This document shows positions 62,479-64,000 of a stretch of 64,000 bases of DNA, in pieces (position 1 is the stretch's first letter; each line of letters starts with the position of its first letter). Source of the DNA: Hyphomicrobiaceae bacterium. GTDB lineage: Bacteria > Pseudomonadota > Alphaproteobacteria > Rhizobiales > Hyphomicrobiaceae. The notes under the pieces are model-generated. The model saw only the letters and a program-made list of their open reading frames with translations. It searched no databases and was not told the origin of the DNA. The translations under genes and the position numbers were made by a program. Where the stretch lies: NCBI GenBank assembly GCA_008933705.1, contig WBUN01000004.1, positions 62,001 through 126,000 on the forward strand, in the 5' to 3' direction.

Positions 62479-63399
62479 CTAGATGTAGCGGCGGAGCGCG
62501 GGCAAGGCCTGTTCCACGCACGCGCGCCCTTCGGCGATCGCTTCCGTTGCGCGGTTGAACTCCAGCAGCCCGATGTCGCGCAGTCTCGGCACCAGCATGA
62601 CGTGCGGGGGCTCGCCGGCGAGCCGTGCACGGGTGATCTGATCCTGCATGACATTGATCGCGTTGGTGAGAACGTCGAAATAGCCGGGACTGGCTGGCGC
62701 CGACCGCAATAGTTTCGGCGCGATTGCCGATGCCTGCTCCCTGATCCCGGGTGGTATCTGACCGAGCAGCTTGCGCACGAATTCCGGTGAGGCCGATATG
62801 GACGCGAAGCTTGTCCGCTTGGTGGTCCCGCTGTCGAACCGGCCCACCAGGTCTCCGTTGAGGTTGACGGCGAGCACGATGTCGGCGCCGAGCGCCCGGC
62901 AGGTTGACACCGGCACCGGATTGACGAGGCCGCCATCCACGAGCCAGCGATCGGCGTTCCTCACCGGGCTGAATATGCCGGGCAGGGAGATGGAGGCACG
63001 CACGGCATCCTCGATCGGGCCCTCCCTCAGCCACACCTCGCGTCCGCTTTCGAGGTCGGTCGCAATCGCCGCATAGGGTGTGGCATAGCTATCGATCGCG
63101 GCGTCGATCTTCAGCCTGCGCAGAAGCTCGACGATTTGCTTGCCGCTGATCAATCCTCCGCCTGTGACACGGACATCGAGGAGGCTGACGATCTCGCGCC
63201 AGGTGACGCTCTCGGCGAAATCCTTCAGTGCCTGAAGCCGGTCCGCGACATAGGCGGCGCCGACGAGCGCTCCGATGGAGGCGCCGCAGACGACGTCGGG
63301 CCGGATCCCTGCTTCCTGGAGCGCCTCGAGAACGCCGATGTGCGACCAGCCGCGAGCCGAGCCGCTTCCGAGGGCGAGGCCTATGCGCGAACGCCTCAT
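62479..63399 (-). CDS. Patatin-like phospholipase (RssA-type)
   Basis: This 306-residue lipid acyl hydrolase has the oxyanion loop LGSGSARGWSHIGVL, nucleophile GASIGALVGAAY near Ser41 and the DGG of the Ser-Asp dyad in LVDGGLVNPVPV. It is cytosolic and lacks a signal peptide. Target lipids are unknown. Confidence 0.9.
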   Translation of the reverse strand: MRRSRIGLALGSGSARGWSHIGVLEALQEAGIRPDVVCGASIGALVGAAYVADRLQALKDFAESVTWREIVSLLDVRVTGGGLISGKQIVELLRRLKIDAAIDSYATPYAAIATDLESGREVWLREGPIEDAVRASISLPGIFSPVRNADRWLVDGGLVNPVPVSTCRALGADIVLAVNLNGDLVGRFDSGTTKRTSFASISASPEFVRKLLGQIPPGIREQASAIAPKLLRSAPASPGYFDVLTNAINVMQDQITRARLAGEPPHVMLVPRLRDIGLLEFNRATEAIAEGRACVEQALPALRRYI

Positions 63400-63439
63400 G
63401 GGTCAGATGCTCCTTGGGTGGGTTGGCTGGGCAACCGTC

Positions 63440-63664
63440 CTAGCGCCGCCATACAGAGCTGAGCGCGGCTGCAACCAGCGCCAAGGCGATGGCGAGCGGT
63501 ACGGCGAACAGCAGCAGCGTCGTCACGGTCAGCGCCATGCCGATGATCAGGAAGGCGATAACCACGACGATCACGGCCGTCACCGCTGCCGCCACTGCGC
63601 CGATGAGCCACGCCCGCCAGCCCCTTATCACGGTAGTCTTGCCGTTGCGCGTTATGACGATCAT
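63440..63664 (-). CDS. Small two-helix membrane protein
   Basis: This 74-residue protein starts with a short strand-like part (MIVITRNGKTTVIRGWRAWL) and has two hydrophobic helices (AVAAAVTAVIVVVIAFLIIG and VTTLLLFAVPLAIALALVAA). I do not recognise a family. It lies upstream of the patatin gene in the same direction with a 40-bp gap. Confidence 0.6.
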   Translation of the reverse strand: MIVITRNGKTTVIRGWRAWLIGAVAAAVTAVIVVVIAFLIIGMALTVTTLLLFAVPLAIALALVAAALSSVWRR

Positions 63665-63963
63665 GGATCGGAACTCCAGCTTGCGGCACCCGGTGCCGCT
63701 GGTCAGGCGGTAGGGGCCCGGTTTGCGCTGCGATCTCCTTGGATAAACCCAACTTGGCGTGTCGGGTCAAACAGCGGTCGAGTCGCTCCTGGTATCCCAG
63801 CGTCATTGGCGCGCAGGAGAGTGGATGTTCATTGTACATTCAGCCGCCATGCTGTGTCCTGGTGTAGAGTGGGCGTGTACGGCGGTATGCCAAGAGTCCG
63901 CCGGCGGAAAGGGCACTCTCCGGGGGGCCCGCCGCTGCCGGGCGGTATCCGGGAGGACATGTC

Positions 63964-64000
63964 ATGAGACTTCGTGCGATCGCGGCCGCCATCATCGTGA
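63964..64000 (+). CDS. Start of an exported protein, cut by the window end
   Basis: ATG 63964 has GGGAGG 8 nt upstream and opens MRLRAIAAAIIV, the beginning of a signal peptide. Only 12 codons are visible. The gap 63665-63963 upstream holds no gene I can support. Confidence 0.55.
   Translation, partial: MRLRAIAAAIIV

Overview
The window looks like chromosomal DNA of a high-GC alphaproteobacterium, most likely of the order Hyphomicrobiales. This is inferred from gene content and order: parB followed by a convergent leuS-lptE-holA cluster, ftsK-lolA, dapF-mtaB-ftsY-yciB, ffh-rpsP-rimM, a glnK-amtB pair with a sigma54-like promoter, and an orphan OmpR-type regulator beside an L,D-transpeptidase. 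I saw no tRNA, rRNA, CRISPR array, prophage or transposase gene.

Layout. 1-8 kb: truncated parB, hisE-coaA, an adenosine-kinase-like gene, holA, lptE, leuS. 8-14 kb: a class II Fic gene overlapping the PLP-homeostasis gene yggS, an unknown conserved-looking gene, an ammonium transporter and an aminotransferase. 14-24 kb: ftsK, lolA, a candidate trans-acting small RNA, a cyclic-nucleotide-binding protein, a response regulator, an L,D-transpeptidase, the glnK-amtB operon, tesB and a ubiquinone-type hydroxylase. 24-38 kb: rimM-rpsP-ffh, an EF-hand lipoprotein, a PQQ-type sugar dehydrogenase, dapF-mtaB-ftsY, two tandem yciB paralogues, a MarR regulator, asd and an aldehyde dehydrogenase. 37-48 kb: a second Fic gene, a palindrome-rich gap, nth and a glyoxylate aminotransferase, DUF2244, an AraC-Ogt fusion, a GST, a secreted hydrolase fold lacking its catalytic triad, then a minus-strand run of ACT protein, two zincins, an unknown protein and leuD. 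48-58 kb: an orphan solute-binding protein, a GlcG/HbpS protein, mutM, small unknown genes, and a copper module (P-type ATPase, csoR, DUF411). 58-64 kb: a MarR-controlled aromatic ring-cleavage operon, a patatin, a small membrane protein and the start of an exported protein.

The most interesting signals are mainly regulatory. A candidate small RNA (about 17421-17562) carries a 15-nt stretch exactly complementary to the ribosome binding site and start codon of amtB, 3.8 kb away. Both Fic genes sit behind private arrays of repeated half-sites. A dispersed repeat family occurs three times, each time between two convergent genes. The aromatic operon promoter combines a perfect palindromic operator with a perfect FNR/FixK-type box. 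The copper module has two matching CsoR-type operators and a probably leaderless csoR transcript. The copper ATPase carries a nearly identical tandem copy of its YHS domain.

All assignments come from reading motifs and gene order by eye. Start codons were chosen from Shine-Dalgarno spacing and family length, and uncertain ones are flagged.
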